Source of the DNA: CAVPCZ01 sp963779225
Lineage (GTDB): Bacteria; Bacteroidota; Ignavibacteria; UBA10030; UBA6906
DNA: 64,000 nt
Direction of reading: 5' to 3'
Assembly (NCBI GenBank): GCA_963779225.1
Contig: CAVZWW010000003.1
Location: forward strand, 1,674,001-1,738,000
Part shown: in pieces, positions 16,105 to 26,061 of the stretch
Numbering within the stretch: the stretch's first letter is position 1
Layout of the letters: each line of letters starts with the position of its first letter
Translations under genes and position numbers: made by a program
Notes under the pieces: generated by a model
Seen by the model: only the letters and a program-made list of their open reading frames with translations
The model's database searches: none
What the model was told of the DNA's origin: nothing

Positions 16105-19059
16105 ATGAGGCAACCATGGTACACGCTCTTTGCCGTTGTCTTGCTGACAGTGTTTCTGTCGGCAAGTCTTGCGGTCGCCGGGAACGGTAAGCTCTCCGGC
16201 GCGGTTAAGGGCCCTGACGGTTCGGCAGTAGCGGGGGCTAACGTTGTCCTGGAAGGGACCACGTTGGGAGCATCCGCCGACGTCAATGGCAAGTATATCG
16301 TTCTCAACGTTCCCCCGGGAACCTACCGGGTGCGTGCAGCCGCCATCGGCTTCACGGCGCAGGTGATTGAGGGGGTTCGGATCGGATCAGACCAGATCCT
16401 TACTCTGGACTTTCAGCTGCAATCGGAGGCCGTCGGGCTTGCAGAGGTCGTGATCCAGGCCGAACGGCCGGTGGTCGACAAGAGCCAGACGGGCGCGCGG
16501 ACAAGACTCTCCAGCGATGAGTTTACCGCGCTTCCGGGTGCGGATCTCAAGTCCCTGGTCGCCACGTCCGCCAGTACATACAAAGGATATGTGCGCGGTG
16601 GCCGCGTTTTCGAAACCAAGACCGTGGTCGACGGGATCGACGTTACGGACCAGTATGCTTCCTGGTACGCTGACGTTGCGGGCGGTTCAACGGCCTACGG
16701 GACGTACAATGCCATCGTCCGGAACAACGACGCTCAGAATTCATCATTGATCGACCTGAACAGGTCATCTGTCGAGGAGGCCAACGTCCTGACAGGCGGA
16801 GTCGGGTCCGACTACAACAGCGCAAGCGCCGGTGTCATCTCCTACAATTTGAAAGAAGGACGCGGAGACTGGACCGTGCGGGCCGACGTACGCATGGGAG
16901 CGACGGGCTACAAGAATCTTGGACCCGATGCCTTTGCTGATGACAGTGTCTACTTCCGCATCAAGAACCAGTACGCCAACAGCGCAGCCCAGGCAGACAA
17001 AGATAAGGCTGCACGGTTCACGTATTACAAGGACAAGTATTCTTACAACGACAAAGCTCCGGATCTCCTTATTGATCTGGCTACCGGTGGATCGATTTCT
17101 GAAAATTTCGGTCTCTACCTGACGGGGCGGTGGTTCGACACACACGGTTTGCTCCCCAACGAGCATACACGCAAGCTCAACGCATCGTTGAAGGCGAACT
17201 ACAATCTTTCGCCCGAGATGAAATTGAACGCGACATTCTTACTCGAGGACCGCGGAAAGCTTTTCGGATGGAAGAATACGAACTATTCTGATGACTTCCG
17301 CTACTTCCTGGAAGGCGTCCCGACGTGGACCGGCGCGAACATCGTGGGAAGTCTGAAATGGACGCATGTCCTCTCCCCCGAAACCTACTACGAATTGCAG
17401 GCGAGTATGGTCAATGACAACTCCCTGCGCGGGTTCTCGGACGACAACGGTGACGGCAAAGTCGGCATTGATGAGTTCGGCGACTATCTGGAATGGGCCG
17501 ACACCGCACAGGTGAACCGGTACATGGCAAATGCCGGAAATGCCCAGATGGACAAATTCTTCTCGCCCACGCCGAGAAATGAGACAGCAAGCGAGAACAC
17601 GGTGGTCATGTCGGGTGCGACAAATCTGAAGATCGCACGCCCCGGCATCTACTATGAAAATTTCAAGAACAACGTCATTACACTGAAGGGTGACTTTACC
17701 AGCCAGGTCACGCCGAACCACCAGCTGCGCGCAGGTCTGCAGGCCAGGCTTCACGATCTGGATATGACCCGCCGGGCAGGGTATATCGGTGGCGTGTTCT
17801 CGTCATACAAGAACTTCTCCGAAGAGATCTGGAACGTTAAACCCTCAGAATACAGTGTCTATGTGCAGGACAAGATGGAGTATGCGGGCCTGATCATCAA
17901 CCTGGGGTTGCGGCTTGACGGTCTCGATCTGGGAGGCGGCGATTTCGCTAACTTCTTCGCACCGTTCACGGACACTCAGGATGCAGCGGGCGGCCCTGTC
18001 CGTGTTCCGGTCCGCGGTGAAAATGCCCCCATCAAATGGTTCTTCTCCCCGCGTCTTGGCGTATCGCATCCCATCAGCGACGCTGCGGCGATGTATTTCT
18101 CCTTCTCGCGGCAACAACAGTCGCAGCCGTTCTCGAAGCTGTACACCAACTACGCCGATTTCGGTAATCCGTCTCTCCCTGTGGAAGTCCGCACGGACCA
18201 GGATCCCATCCAGTCGACGAATTACGACCTGGGTATCCAGTGGGCTTTCCTCGATGGCTATGGCATGGATATCAACGCCTTCTACAAGGATATCCAGAGC
18301 TACGGAGGTACGGGGTTGGTCATCACGCCCAAGGCTCCCTGGAGAAGCTACAACATCAATACAGAATTCGGGTATGCTGATTCCCGTGGTATTGAACTCA
18401 CGCTCCGGAAGTCAACGATTCCGGTCGCCAGCTGGTTGACCATTGGCGGGCGGGTTTCCTATGCATACAGCTATGTGAAGCAGTCCGTCTATGCAGGCGG
18501 AAACGTGACAGGGTACTCAACTGTTGCCGGCGATAGTGTAAAGTACCAGGGTCAGCTCCCATGGGAAGACATCAAGTACTGGAACACCATCGAGCGGAAC
18601 GTTCTGGGTGGAAACAGTGCTCTCCTTGGCGGCTACGATCGCCCGCACAGGGTCTCCTACAACTTCATTATGCGTTTCCCGTACGAATTCACACTTTCCA
18701 GCGTCGGGACATTCCAGACCGGCTTCTTCTTCCCATTGACGCTCGGTGATCCCCGGAAGCGCGAACTCGGACAATCTCCTTCGACCAAGCAGGTCGATCT
18801 CCGGATCGAAAAGGCTTTCACCTTCGAGAAATTCGGCAGGATTGCGGTGTATGTGGATGTCATCAACGTCTTCGGCTGGGAAAACATTGTTGCGTATAAC
18901 AGCACGAACGTTGGACAGCAGGTATGGGAGAAGACCGGCGACCCGACCGGCGGCCCGACGATCAATCGTCCAATCGGCATCGGCTCGAGCGGCAATGACG
19001 GTTCAATGATCTATGATCTTCCGCGGGAAGTGTTCTTTGGATTGACGTACAGTTTCTAA
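16105..19059 (+). CDS. TonB-dependent outer-membrane receptor with carboxypeptidase-regulatory-like N-terminal domain
   Basis: 984 residues from ATG 16105, behind AGGAGGA at 16093-16099. Signal peptide about residues 1-22. Residues about 25-110 form a CarboxypepD_reg-like beta domain (SGAVKGPDGSAVAGANVVLEG, VPPGTYRVRAAAIGF). A plug follows (TRLSSDEFTALPGADLKSLV, VDGIDVTDQ), then a long barrel rich in alternating aromatics ending with a terminal Phe (FFGLTYSF). Such receptors import large ligands using TonB energy. No SusD-like lipoprotein follows; instead a T9SS-tailed protein and a PorV-like protein do. First gene of the plus arm, with a strong promoter. Confidence 0.92.
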   Translation: MRQPWYTLFAVVLLTVFLSASLAVAGNGKLSGAVKGPDGSAVAGANVVLEGTTLGASADVNGKYIVLNVPPGTYRVRAAAIGFTAQVIEGVRIGSDQILTLDFQLQSEAVGLAEVVIQAERPVVDKSQTGARTRLSSDEFTALPGADLKSLVATSASTYKGYVRGGRVFETKTVVDGIDVTDQYASWYADVAGGSTAYGTYNAIVRNNDAQNSSLIDLNRSSVEEANVLTGGVGSDYNSASAGVISYNLKEGRGDWTVRADVRMGATGYKNLGPDAFADDSVYFRIKNQYANSAAQADKDKAARFTYYKDKYSYNDKAPDLLIDLATGGSISENFGLYLTGRWFDTHGLLPNEHTRKLNASLKANYNLSPEMKLNATFLLEDRGKLFGWKNTNYSDDFRYFLEGVPTWTGANIVGSLKWTHVLSPETYYELQASMVNDNSLRGFSDDNGDGKVGIDEFGDYLEWADTAQVNRYMANAGNAQMDKFFSPTPRNETASENTVVMSGATNLKIARPGIYYENFKNNVITLKGDFTSQVTPNHQLRAGLQARLHDLDMTRRAGYIGGVFSSYKNFSEEIWNVKPSEYSVYVQDKMEYAGLIINLGLRLDGLDLGGGDFANFFAPFTDTQDAAGGPVRVPVRGENAPIKWFFSPRLGVSHPISDAAAMYFSFSRQQQSQPFSKLYTNYADFGNPSLPVEVRTDQDPIQSTNYDLGIQWAFLDGYGMDINAFYKDIQSYGGTGLVITPKAPWRSYNINTEFGYADSRGIELTLRKSTIPVASWLTIGGRVSYAYSYVKQSVYAGGNVTGYSTVAGDSVKYQGQLPWEDIKYWNTIERNVLGGNSALLGGYDRPHRVSYNFIMRFPYEFTLSSVGTFQTGFFFPLTLGDPRKRELGQSPSTKQVDLRIEKAFTFEKFGRIAVYVDVINVFGWENIVAYNSTNVGQQVWEKTGDPTGGPTINRPIGIGSSGNDGSMIYDLPREVFFGLTYSF

Positions 19060-19114
19060 TGCTTCCCCTTCTGGATGATACCAACTGGAAATTAAACACT
19101 AAGGAAGTGTCATT

Positions 19115-21601
19115 ATGAACAATTTCATCAGCCAAACAAGGAGCCTGAGCGCACTGGCTTTCCTGGTTGCCTGCCTTCTGCTGTTAGGAACCGGCACGGC
19201 TCTCTACGCTCAGAGTAAAGTCTCCGGTGTTCTCGACCCTGCCAATGGCAATGGCATTATGGTCTCCGGAGAATTCTGGGATTCCTATATGCCCCTGAAC
19301 AAAGGGCCGTACTATTCGGAGGCGACTGCTGATATCCTCCGCCAGAATAGGATCGGAAACTTCGAACGTCAGTGGTCTTCCCCGACCCATATGTGGCCGG
19401 GAGGATGGAATTTCGGCGCATTCTGGAACAAAGGGTTGGAAATTATGGTCTGGGATCCCGATCCGACATTCAATCCTGCGACTATCGGAGGAGCCACAAA
19501 TCCCTCCTATTATGCCGCATCCGGACCGAACTACGCGTACGCAGGGTATCCCAATACCGCCCGGGGGAAGAATATTCCCGGGAGGGGCGATCCCGCCCGT
19601 GACTATGCCAGAGAGAGCAAATGGGTTGACGCCCAAAAACGGCACCACGCCGTATATGAAGCGGCATATCCGACCACTGTCGGCGTGGACGTGAAGATGA
19701 AACTGCACCAGTATTCGTTGAACTGGAACAATTTCAACGACTTCCATATTCTGGAGCTCACATTCACGAACACCGGCGTCGTGGACATGAATGCGGACGG
19801 CACGGCGGAAAAAACCAACCACGTAATCGAAGGTATCGCCACGTCCATGCACGGCGAGTATATGGCGGCATATAGCCTGAGCGAAGGTGCAGGACGGGGC
19901 AATGCGTTCTTTGCCCAGAGGGTAATCGGATACTATGGCGACAAGGATGCCAGCGGCTCGCCATGGGCGATGCATATTGCATTCCCCGGTGAAAGTGGCC
20001 CCGGAATCAAGGATATGGGAATATTTGCGGGTCCGCAGCGTTACATGGCTGATGTCTGGAGTTCATGGGCTTTTCTGGGTGCGAAGGACGCCTCAGGAAA
20101 CGATTTTCCGACGCGGTTTGGAACCCCTGCTGTTGGCACAGGTGCAGAACGCGGCTGGTACGTGACCGCAGGCCAGGGGAAGGGCTTCAACATGTCCAGC
20201 GGCGATCCCAAAGACAATTTTGTGGGCGCCATGGGAACGTTCTATGTCGATGGTGGAAAATCGCTAGACAAGACGAAATTCAACCTTGCAGCGAATCCCA
20301 ACCTCTTCGAAGCCGGGAGCACTCCAGGTGATCTCCGGACCTTTGTCTTGAAGGCATCGGGGCGGACAGCGCCCAGTGGCGACCTCAAGTCAACAAACAC
20401 ATTCGCCGTGAATCCTTACGAGCCTTCGTGGACAGAGGGATACACTGCCGCCAACAATTTTGACGGCGACGGGTTCCTGGGAATCGGTCCATTTAAGCTG
20501 GAAGTCGGCCAGAGCGTGACGATAACGATGGCCGTCTGCGGTGGATACCGGTTGCAGGGTGTGGCCAATGCGATCGCAACAGCGCGCTGGGTCTATCAGA
20601 ACAAGACCAACGCCGACTACGATCTGCCGTTCGACTATCCGGCCGTTCCGGAAATCAGAATAGACAATACGCTGAGCCAGTCCATCCGCGTGCGCTGGGA
20701 CAACAGGGCTGAGGCTTCGCCAGATTTTGCAGGATATAAAGTGTACAAAACTTCACTTTCACAGCAGGTTGACTGGCTGGCAGGCGGGACGAGGGGTCTT
20801 GATGAATATTGGCGGAACATGACGCCGGGACCCACACCCGCGAGTCTGTTGAAGCCCGTCAATCCCAACTTCACCGCTCAGGCATTCGTGGCCGGTCGTA
20901 ACGGCGTGCCTGACGGCTGGGGCCCGTACACACTGATGGCGGTCATTCCCAAGGCCAGCCTTGGTACCTATACCGACGCCAGCGCGGCCGGGTACAACTA
21001 CTCGTGGGAAGACAAGGTTGTGGATGTAGGCTTCAAGTACTGGTACTATGTTGCGGCCTACACGAACAAGGCGCTGGATCTCGGGACCAGCTATGTGTCC
21101 TTCAGCAATCTGCCCACCACGGACTTTGTGGAGACATCAAATATCAACAGGAACGGCGCCAACGGGTTGTGGCAAAGTACGTATCCTTTTGCCACATTGA
21201 ATACATTCTACCCGAAGACGACCCAGGGACTGAAAGATATCGGGACGGGCTTCATCGTAAAGTCTGCTCTGGCGAATCCGGCGGATCTGGTGAGCGGAAA
21301 GGCAAAAATTACGGTCAAGCCGAACCCGTACAAGAAGAAGGCGTTGTTCGACAATGCTACACTGTCCTATGATCACAAGATTACGTTTATGAATCTTCCG
21401 GGGAATGCCAAGATCACGATTCTGGACGTTTCGGGTCAACTCATCGATCAGATCAACTTCCAGTCGACCGATCCCAACAACGGGAGCACATTCTGGGATA
21501 TGTTCTCCAAGGATGGTGTTGAGGTTGCCAGCGGTCTGTATATCTACGTGGTGGAATATGACGGTGGGAAGCAAGTCGGATACTTCTCAATTCTACGATA
21601 A
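19115..21601 (+). CDS. secreted protein with fibronectin-III-like region and T9SS-like C-terminal sorting domain
   Basis: 828 residues; AAGGAAG precedes the start. Signal peptide about residues 1-33 ending ALYAQ. The large N-terminal part (about 35-510) has no family I can name. Residues about 512-680 look Fn3-like (SIRVRWDNRAEASPDFAGYK, FKYWYYVAAYTNK). The last about 95 residues match the FCB-type sorting domain: VKPNPYKKKALFDN, ITILDVSGQLIDQINF, GSTFWDMFSKDGVEVASGLY and a closing YFSILR. That predicts export through T9SS and surface attachment. Sitting between the receptor and PorV genes, it may act as the surface ligand-binding partner of the receptor. Confidence 0.8.
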   Translation: MNNFISQTRSLSALAFLVACLLLLGTGTALYAQSKVSGVLDPANGNGIMVSGEFWDSYMPLNKGPYYSEATADILRQNRIGNFERQWSSPTHMWPGGWNFGAFWNKGLEIMVWDPDPTFNPATIGGATNPSYYAASGPNYAYAGYPNTARGKNIPGRGDPARDYARESKWVDAQKRHHAVYEAAYPTTVGVDVKMKLHQYSLNWNNFNDFHILELTFTNTGVVDMNADGTAEKTNHVIEGIATSMHGEYMAAYSLSEGAGRGNAFFAQRVIGYYGDKDASGSPWAMHIAFPGESGPGIKDMGIFAGPQRYMADVWSSWAFLGAKDASGNDFPTRFGTPAVGTGAERGWYVTAGQGKGFNMSSGDPKDNFVGAMGTFYVDGGKSLDKTKFNLAANPNLFEAGSTPGDLRTFVLKASGRTAPSGDLKSTNTFAVNPYEPSWTEGYTAANNFDGDGFLGIGPFKLEVGQSVTITMAVCGGYRLQGVANAIATARWVYQNKTNADYDLPFDYPAVPEIRIDNTLSQSIRVRWDNRAEASPDFAGYKVYKTSLSQQVDWLAGGTRGLDEYWRNMTPGPTPASLLKPVNPNFTAQAFVAGRNGVPDGWGPYTLMAVIPKASLGTYTDASAAGYNYSWEDKVVDVGFKYWYYVAAYTNKALDLGTSYVSFSNLPTTDFVETSNINRNGANGLWQSTYPFATLNTFYPKTTQGLKDIGTGFIVKSALANPADLVSGKAKITVKPNPYKKKALFDNATLSYDHKITFMNLPGNAKITILDVSGQLIDQINFQSTDPNNGSTFWDMFSKDGVEVASGLYIYVVEYDGGKQVGYFSILR

Positions 21602-21655
21602 CGCGCCGTACGGTGCCCAAATCGAGCTCATAGAAATCAAGATGAGGCAAGAATT

Positions 21656-22672
21656 ATGAAATCATTTAGGATTCTGTTAATATGCTTGCTTGCGGTATTG
21701 CTCGTGGCGCAAACCGGCGTCGCGCAAGACCGCAAGTCCGGCCTTACCGGAGCGGCCTTCCTGAAGATCGGGGTTGGCGCCCGGAATGTCGCGCTGGGAA
21801 CAGCGGTGACAGCTCTTTCGGGCGATGTCACACAGATGTTCTACAACCCTGCAGGTATTGCCCTGAAGGATCAAACGCTTCAGGCGTCTTTCACCTATAA
21901 CAAATGGATCGCCGACATTGGACACAGTGCCGCTGCGGTCAGCTACAATCTGGAGGGAATCGGTACCATCGGTGTGGGATTCATCACGTTCGGGCTGTCA
22001 GGCATCGAAGCGAACCGTGATATCCCTGTCGATCCGGGACTGGTCCAGTTCCAGATCGATAATAACACGTCGACGACCTATGACTACAGAGACGTCGCCT
22101 ACCAGCTGACATTCTCGCGTTACGTCATAGACCAACTGTCGCTCGGTATCACCGTGAAAGGCATCTCGCAAACGATCGACGGTGAAGGCGCGAGTGCGTT
22201 CGCCGTGGATTTCGGATCCGTGTACCACATCGGGGTGCTGGACTGGACGATTGCCGCCCGGTTCAACAATCTCGGATCGGATCTGCTGTATTATGACATC
22301 GCATCACCCCTTCCGATGCAGTTTACGATCGGCACCGCGCTCATGCCTTTCAAGAATGACAACATGGGCATCATGGTGGCTCTGGATGCAGCCAAACCCC
22401 AGGATGGTCCGCTCTACCTCTACTCCGGAGTGGAAGTCACCGTCCTGAAGATGGTCGCCCTGCGCGGCGGGTACAAATTCAACTACAGCGGTACGGATGC
22501 AGTGACGAGCACGGGCGGGTCAGCCGTCAACACGACTATCGAGGGATTTTCCGCGGGCGCAGGCCTGAAGGCGAATCTTTCGGGCCTCGAGGTCGGGTTC
22601 GACTATTCGTACACATCGATGGACCTGCTCGATCCGGCACACCGGTTTACCCTCACGGTGGGTATGAAGTAA
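21656..22672 (+). CDS. PorV/PorQ (UPF0164)-family outer-membrane protein
   Basis: 338 residues with a signal peptide (about 1-23, ending GVAQ). The diagnostic N-terminal block reads AAFLKIGVGARNVALGTAV followed by DVTQMFYNPAGIAL, as in PorV, an FadL-like 14-strand barrel that works as the shuttle/attachment component of T9SS. The remainder shows alternating beta strands to a final FTLTVGMK. A weak GAGG ribosome site precedes it. As third gene of the trio it may escort the T9SS-tailed protein encoded just upstream; this pairing is inference from adjacency. Confidence 0.85.
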   Translation: MKSFRILLICLLAVLLVAQTGVAQDRKSGLTGAAFLKIGVGARNVALGTAVTALSGDVTQMFYNPAGIALKDQTLQASFTYNKWIADIGHSAAAVSYNLEGIGTIGVGFITFGLSGIEANRDIPVDPGLVQFQIDNNTSTTYDYRDVAYQLTFSRYVIDQLSLGITVKGISQTIDGEGASAFAVDFGSVYHIGVLDWTIAARFNNLGSDLLYYDIASPLPMQFTIGTALMPFKNDNMGIMVALDAAKPQDGPLYLYSGVEVTVLKMVALRGGYKFNYSGTDAVTSTGGSAVNTTIEGFSAGAGLKANLSGLEVGFDYSYTSMDLLDPAHRFTLTVGMK

Positions 22673-22685
22673 GAGTTCCCTATCG

Positions 22686-22730
22686 GAGTTGGGACTGCAC
22701 ACGCCGTGCGGTCCCAACTCTCGTTTTGTT
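22686..22730 (+). terminator. strong intrinsic terminator after the outer-membrane trio
   Basis: GAGTTGGGAC (22686-22695) pairs perfectly with GTCCCAACTC (22711-22720), the inner GCAC/GTGC adds pairs, and TCGTTTTGTT follows. It begins 14 bases after the stop of the PorV-like gene. Confidence 0.85.
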
Positions 22731-22735
22731 ACCGG

Positions 22736-22783
22736 GGGTAATCTCCTCGATGGAGTTGCAGCATAACGGGGATTACCCTTTTT
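22736..22783 (+). terminator. second intrinsic terminator in tandem
   Basis: GGGTAATCTCC (22736-22746) pairs with GGGGATTACCC (22768-22778) with one wobble, over a 21-base loop, followed by TTTTT (22779-22783). Together with the first hairpin it should isolate the trio from the downstream catabolic genes. Confidence 0.65.
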
Positions 22784-22819
22784 CTATTGACGAATGCGCA
22801 TACTGTTGAGATCGAACCC

Positions 22820-23845
22820 ATGCCTCTCCCCCTTCTTCCCACCACCGTCATCGGCAGCTACTCCCTTCCACGCTGGCTCGAACATGTCCGCGAGCTCGGT
22901 ACGCAGGGGAAACTGACATCAGCCCAGGTGACCGAGGCACATGATAGCGCCGTCCGTTCGGCGATTACCGACCAGGAAATCGCAGGCGTGGATGTCATCA
23001 CCGACGGCGAACTCCGGCGTGAAACGATGGTGAACTTCTTCTCCATGCGCATACACGGATTCGACATGGCGGGGAAAATGAAGTCCATCGGCAATCTCGA
23101 TCCGTCACTCCAGATGCTTGACCCCGTTGTCCGCGAGAAAGTACGGCACAAAGGGAGCCTCGGGATGGACGAACACTTCCGGTTCCTCAAATCGTTTGCA
23201 CGCCATCAGACCAAAGTCTGTGTTACCGGACCCCAGATGCTTGCCAAACGGGCCACAAATGAGTTCTATCCGGGGGACAGGGAACTGATCTTCGATCTGA
23301 CGGATATCCTCAATATTGAGTTGAAGGGACTCGTTGCCGCGGGATGCGATTTCATTCAGATCGATGAGCCCATATGGGTCGGGTACCCCCAGGACATGCC
23401 CTGGCTGGTGGAGTCCTTCAACCGGCTGATCAACGGCGTCAACGCGAAGATCGGCCTGCATGTCTGCTACGGCAACTATCAGTTGAAAAAACTCTTTTCG
23501 GGCCAGTATGCGGAACTCTTTCCGGCCATACTGGACACAAACGCGCATCAGCTCAGCTTTGAGTTTGCCGTATCGGACGGTGTCGGGCTCGAACTGTTCA
23601 AACAGTACAAGACCGACAAGGAAATTGTGGTGGGTGTGATTGACGTGAAAGACGAAACCGTCGAAACACCCGAGAAGGTAGCGGGCCGTATCCGGCAGGC
23701 ACTGAAGTTCATCTCCGCGGAACAGATGGTGATCAGTCCGGATTGCGGTATGAAATTCATGCCGCGCGACCGGGCGTTCGGGAAACTCAAGGCCATGGTG
23801 GATGGAGCACGGCTGGTTCGCCAGGAACTCACAGCGAGAAAATGA
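22820..23845 (+). CDS. cobalamin-independent methionine synthase (MetE) C-terminal-like methyltransferase
   Basis: 341 residues from ATG 22820; a TTG at 22787 would add 11 residues. Only the catalytic MetE-like barrel is present. Visible: LPTTVIGSYSLPRWLE, GVDVITDGELRRE, FIQIDEPIW, zinc-type His-x-Cys in KIGLHVCYGNYQ, VVGVIDVKDETVETPE, and the later Cys in VISPDCGMKFMP. Full MetE makes methionine from methyl-tetrahydrofolate; stand-alone C-terminal homologues often act on other methyl donors or thiols. It starts the long plus-strand catabolic run right after two terminators, so a role in methyl removal from the substrate is possible but unproven. Confidence 0.85.
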   Translation: MPLPLLPTTVIGSYSLPRWLEHVRELGTQGKLTSAQVTEAHDSAVRSAITDQEIAGVDVITDGELRRETMVNFFSMRIHGFDMAGKMKSIGNLDPSLQMLDPVVREKVRHKGSLGMDEHFRFLKSFARHQTKVCVTGPQMLAKRATNEFYPGDRELIFDLTDILNIELKGLVAAGCDFIQIDEPIWVGYPQDMPWLVESFNRLINGVNAKIGLHVCYGNYQLKKLFSGQYAELFPAILDTNAHQLSFEFAVSDGVGLELFKQYKTDKEIVVGVIDVKDETVETPEKVAGRIRQALKFISAEQMVISPDCGMKFMPRDRAFGKLKAMVDGARLVRQELTARK

Positions 23846-26061
23846 ACGTCCCGGCGACCACGGAAGGAGAGGGCCGGGTGGTACTCCCCGTGAGTCCGCT
23901 GTTCCGCTCGACGGAAGTGATAGCCGTTCGGAAAGACGCCCTCCCGGTCGAATACACCGTTGCCGAAGAGTGGAAGTGCCACTTTGCACAAAATGCCAGG
24001 GTGGAAGCCGTGGAGGATCCCGGATCACCCGCGCCACGGACCCTGGGCATCGTCGTCGGTCATGATCCGCTTGCCGTACCGGCACTGGCCTTCCGGCTTC
24101 ACGCGGACGGTTCCGGATCTCTCCGGGTCTCTCACGCGCACTGGCTCTATCTTCTGTTCTCCCTTGTCGTCGAGAAGTATGCGACCGCCGATGAGGCCAT
24201 CCTTGCCCGCGGCATCGAACACCATCCGGCGTTTCCCTGGCTCCGGAATCTCAATGATTTCCTCGTTGGAAGCCTCCGGACAGACCGCACATTCGATCCT
24301 GCGTCCTACCTGCGGCAGATCGCGCGTGAAGGTTTTAGTCACGTGACAGTCAACGGTCTGGGGGTGCCCCGGCCTTTCGAGTCCGGCCCGCCCGGCGATA
24401 TCTATTCCTGGTTCTACGACTACAGTCCGGACCTGGATCAGTTTGTCGAAAGCTCCCTCCTGCACGGATACTATCCCGCCGATTACATCCAGGCGAACCT
24501 CCGCATATTGCAGCGCAATGTACGGATGGCGCGCGCATATGGATTGGTGCCCGGGCTGCACATCAATTCGCCGCGATCGATGCCCGAAGAGTTCTGGCAC
24601 CGGTATGGTCACCTGCGCGGCGCCCGGATCGATCACCCGCGGGAAACCCGCCGTCCGCGGTACACACTCGCAATGGCACATCCCCGCGTGCAGGAACACT
24701 ACCGCGAAATGATGCGGAAGATTCTGGCGGAGGTTCCGGATCTCGGGTTTATTCATGTGTGGACGAATGACAGCGGCGCGGGGTTTGAGTTCGTGACCTC
24801 GTTGTACGCCGGCAGAAACGGCGGCCCCTATCTGATCAGGGAATGGAAGAGCGAACAGGAGATCGCCCGGGCGGCAGCAGCCAACGTCCTGACATACTAC
24901 AGGCTCATCCGTGATGAAGGACGGGAGGTGAATCCGGACTTCCGCCTCATCTGCGATCTGGGACCGTTCTACGTCGAACGGCCGTTCATTGTCCCCGAAC
25001 TGGGAAGCGGCATCGATGCAGGCGACTTTGCCTATTTCGAGCCGGCTCCGTCACCCGGAGACCGTGCGGCCATTGCCGCTACGGGTGCGGATGTCCATGT
25101 AAAGTTGGATCTGGCGGACAACAACCTCCCCGGGCTTCCATTTCCGTCTCTGGTTTACGAGCGGCTGAAAACCGCACACACTGCGGGGATCCGGTGTGTG
25201 CTCGCGGGTGTAACTCCGTCCTCCCTTGCGCCCTATGACATCAACGGAAAAATCATTCAGGCCTTACAGGTGGATTCAGCCCAACCCCTCGAGACGATTC
25301 TGCAGGAGGCGGCCGGCCGATGGATGGGTGCATCCGATGCCGCTCCCCTTGTGGCTGCATGGTTACTCGCCGACAGGGCCGTTCGTGCATACCCGGCGGA
25401 TATTCCGATGAGCACTTTCGGCTTCCCATGGTTCCGCCTCTGGGTCAGGCCGTTTGTCCCCAACATAGACGCCATACCTCAAGCGGAACGACGGTACTAT
25501 GAGGACTTTCTTCTCGCGACCTTCAATAATCCCGCCCGGGTTGATCTCAACAACGACATGATGTGGAATTTTCATACTGTCGAGAACGCAAAGGACCGGA
25601 AACGGCGTGTCGATCTGGAGGTGCTCCCTCCAACCATTCAGGCAATTGATCTGTGTGCAGGTTTTCTTCAAGCTACGCCCCAGAAGCCGGGAGCCCCGAT
25701 TATGCAGGATCTCCGGGACCGTCTGGTTGCGGCCCGCTGCTATTTCACGACCATGCGCAACACGATGGCCTGGACGGAGTCGGTTCACGGATACATGCAG
25801 ACAGCCGATCCGTCGGCAAAAACGGTGTTTCGCGGGCTCTGCCTCTCCATGGTGGAGAATGAGCTGGAGAGTGCGCGCCGGCTTCTGCACCTCTGGCGCA
25901 CGTCTTCCGTTCCCTTCATGCCAGTCTCGGCGGTGGGCGAATCGTTGCATATGCACACCGACAACTTCGGGGAATTGCTCGAGCGGAAAATCGCACTCAT
26001 GGAACATCACAAGCATGACGAACCGCATATCGATCCGCAGTATATGTGGAGAGACGAGTAA
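23842..26061 (+). CDS. hypothetical TIM-barrel, possible glycoside hydrolase (GH20/GH67-like)
   Basis: 739 residues from ATG 23842, which overlaps the previous stop as ATGA. No signal peptide. Residues about 10-135 look like the alpha/beta pre-barrel domain of hexosaminidases or glucuronidases. A barrel-like core follows: ASYLRQIAREGFSHVTVNGL near 187, RAYGLVPGLHINSPRSMPE near 267, RPRYTLAMAHPRVQEHYREM near 304 and FIHVWTNDSGAGFEF near 337 with an Asp pair. The C-terminal third is helical. I cannot name the family; a hydrolase acting on uronic- or amino-sugar-containing oligosaccharides is a guess from fold and neighbours. Confidence 0.55.
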   Translation: MNVPATTEGEGRVVLPVSPLFRSTEVIAVRKDALPVEYTVAEEWKCHFAQNARVEAVEDPGSPAPRTLGIVVGHDPLAVPALAFRLHADGSGSLRVSHAHWLYLLFSLVVEKYATADEAILARGIEHHPAFPWLRNLNDFLVGSLRTDRTFDPASYLRQIAREGFSHVTVNGLGVPRPFESGPPGDIYSWFYDYSPDLDQFVESSLLHGYYPADYIQANLRILQRNVRMARAYGLVPGLHINSPRSMPEEFWHRYGHLRGARIDHPRETRRPRYTLAMAHPRVQEHYREMMRKILAEVPDLGFIHVWTNDSGAGFEFVTSLYAGRNGGPYLIREWKSEQEIARAAAANVLTYYRLIRDEGREVNPDFRLICDLGPFYVERPFIVPELGSGIDAGDFAYFEPAPSPGDRAAIAATGADVHVKLDLADNNLPGLPFPSLVYERLKTAHTAGIRCVLAGVTPSSLAPYDINGKIIQALQVDSAQPLETILQEAAGRWMGASDAAPLVAAWLLADRAVRAYPADIPMSTFGFPWFRLWVRPFVPNIDAIPQAERRYYEDFLLATFNNPARVDLNNDMMWNFHTVENAKDRKRRVDLEVLPPTIQAIDLCAGFLQATPQKPGAPIMQDLRDRLVAARCYFTTMRNTMAWTESVHGYMQTADPSAKTVFRGLCLSMVENELESARRLLHLWRTSSVPFMPVSAVGESLHMHTDNFGELLERKIALMEHHKHDEPHIDPQYMWRDE

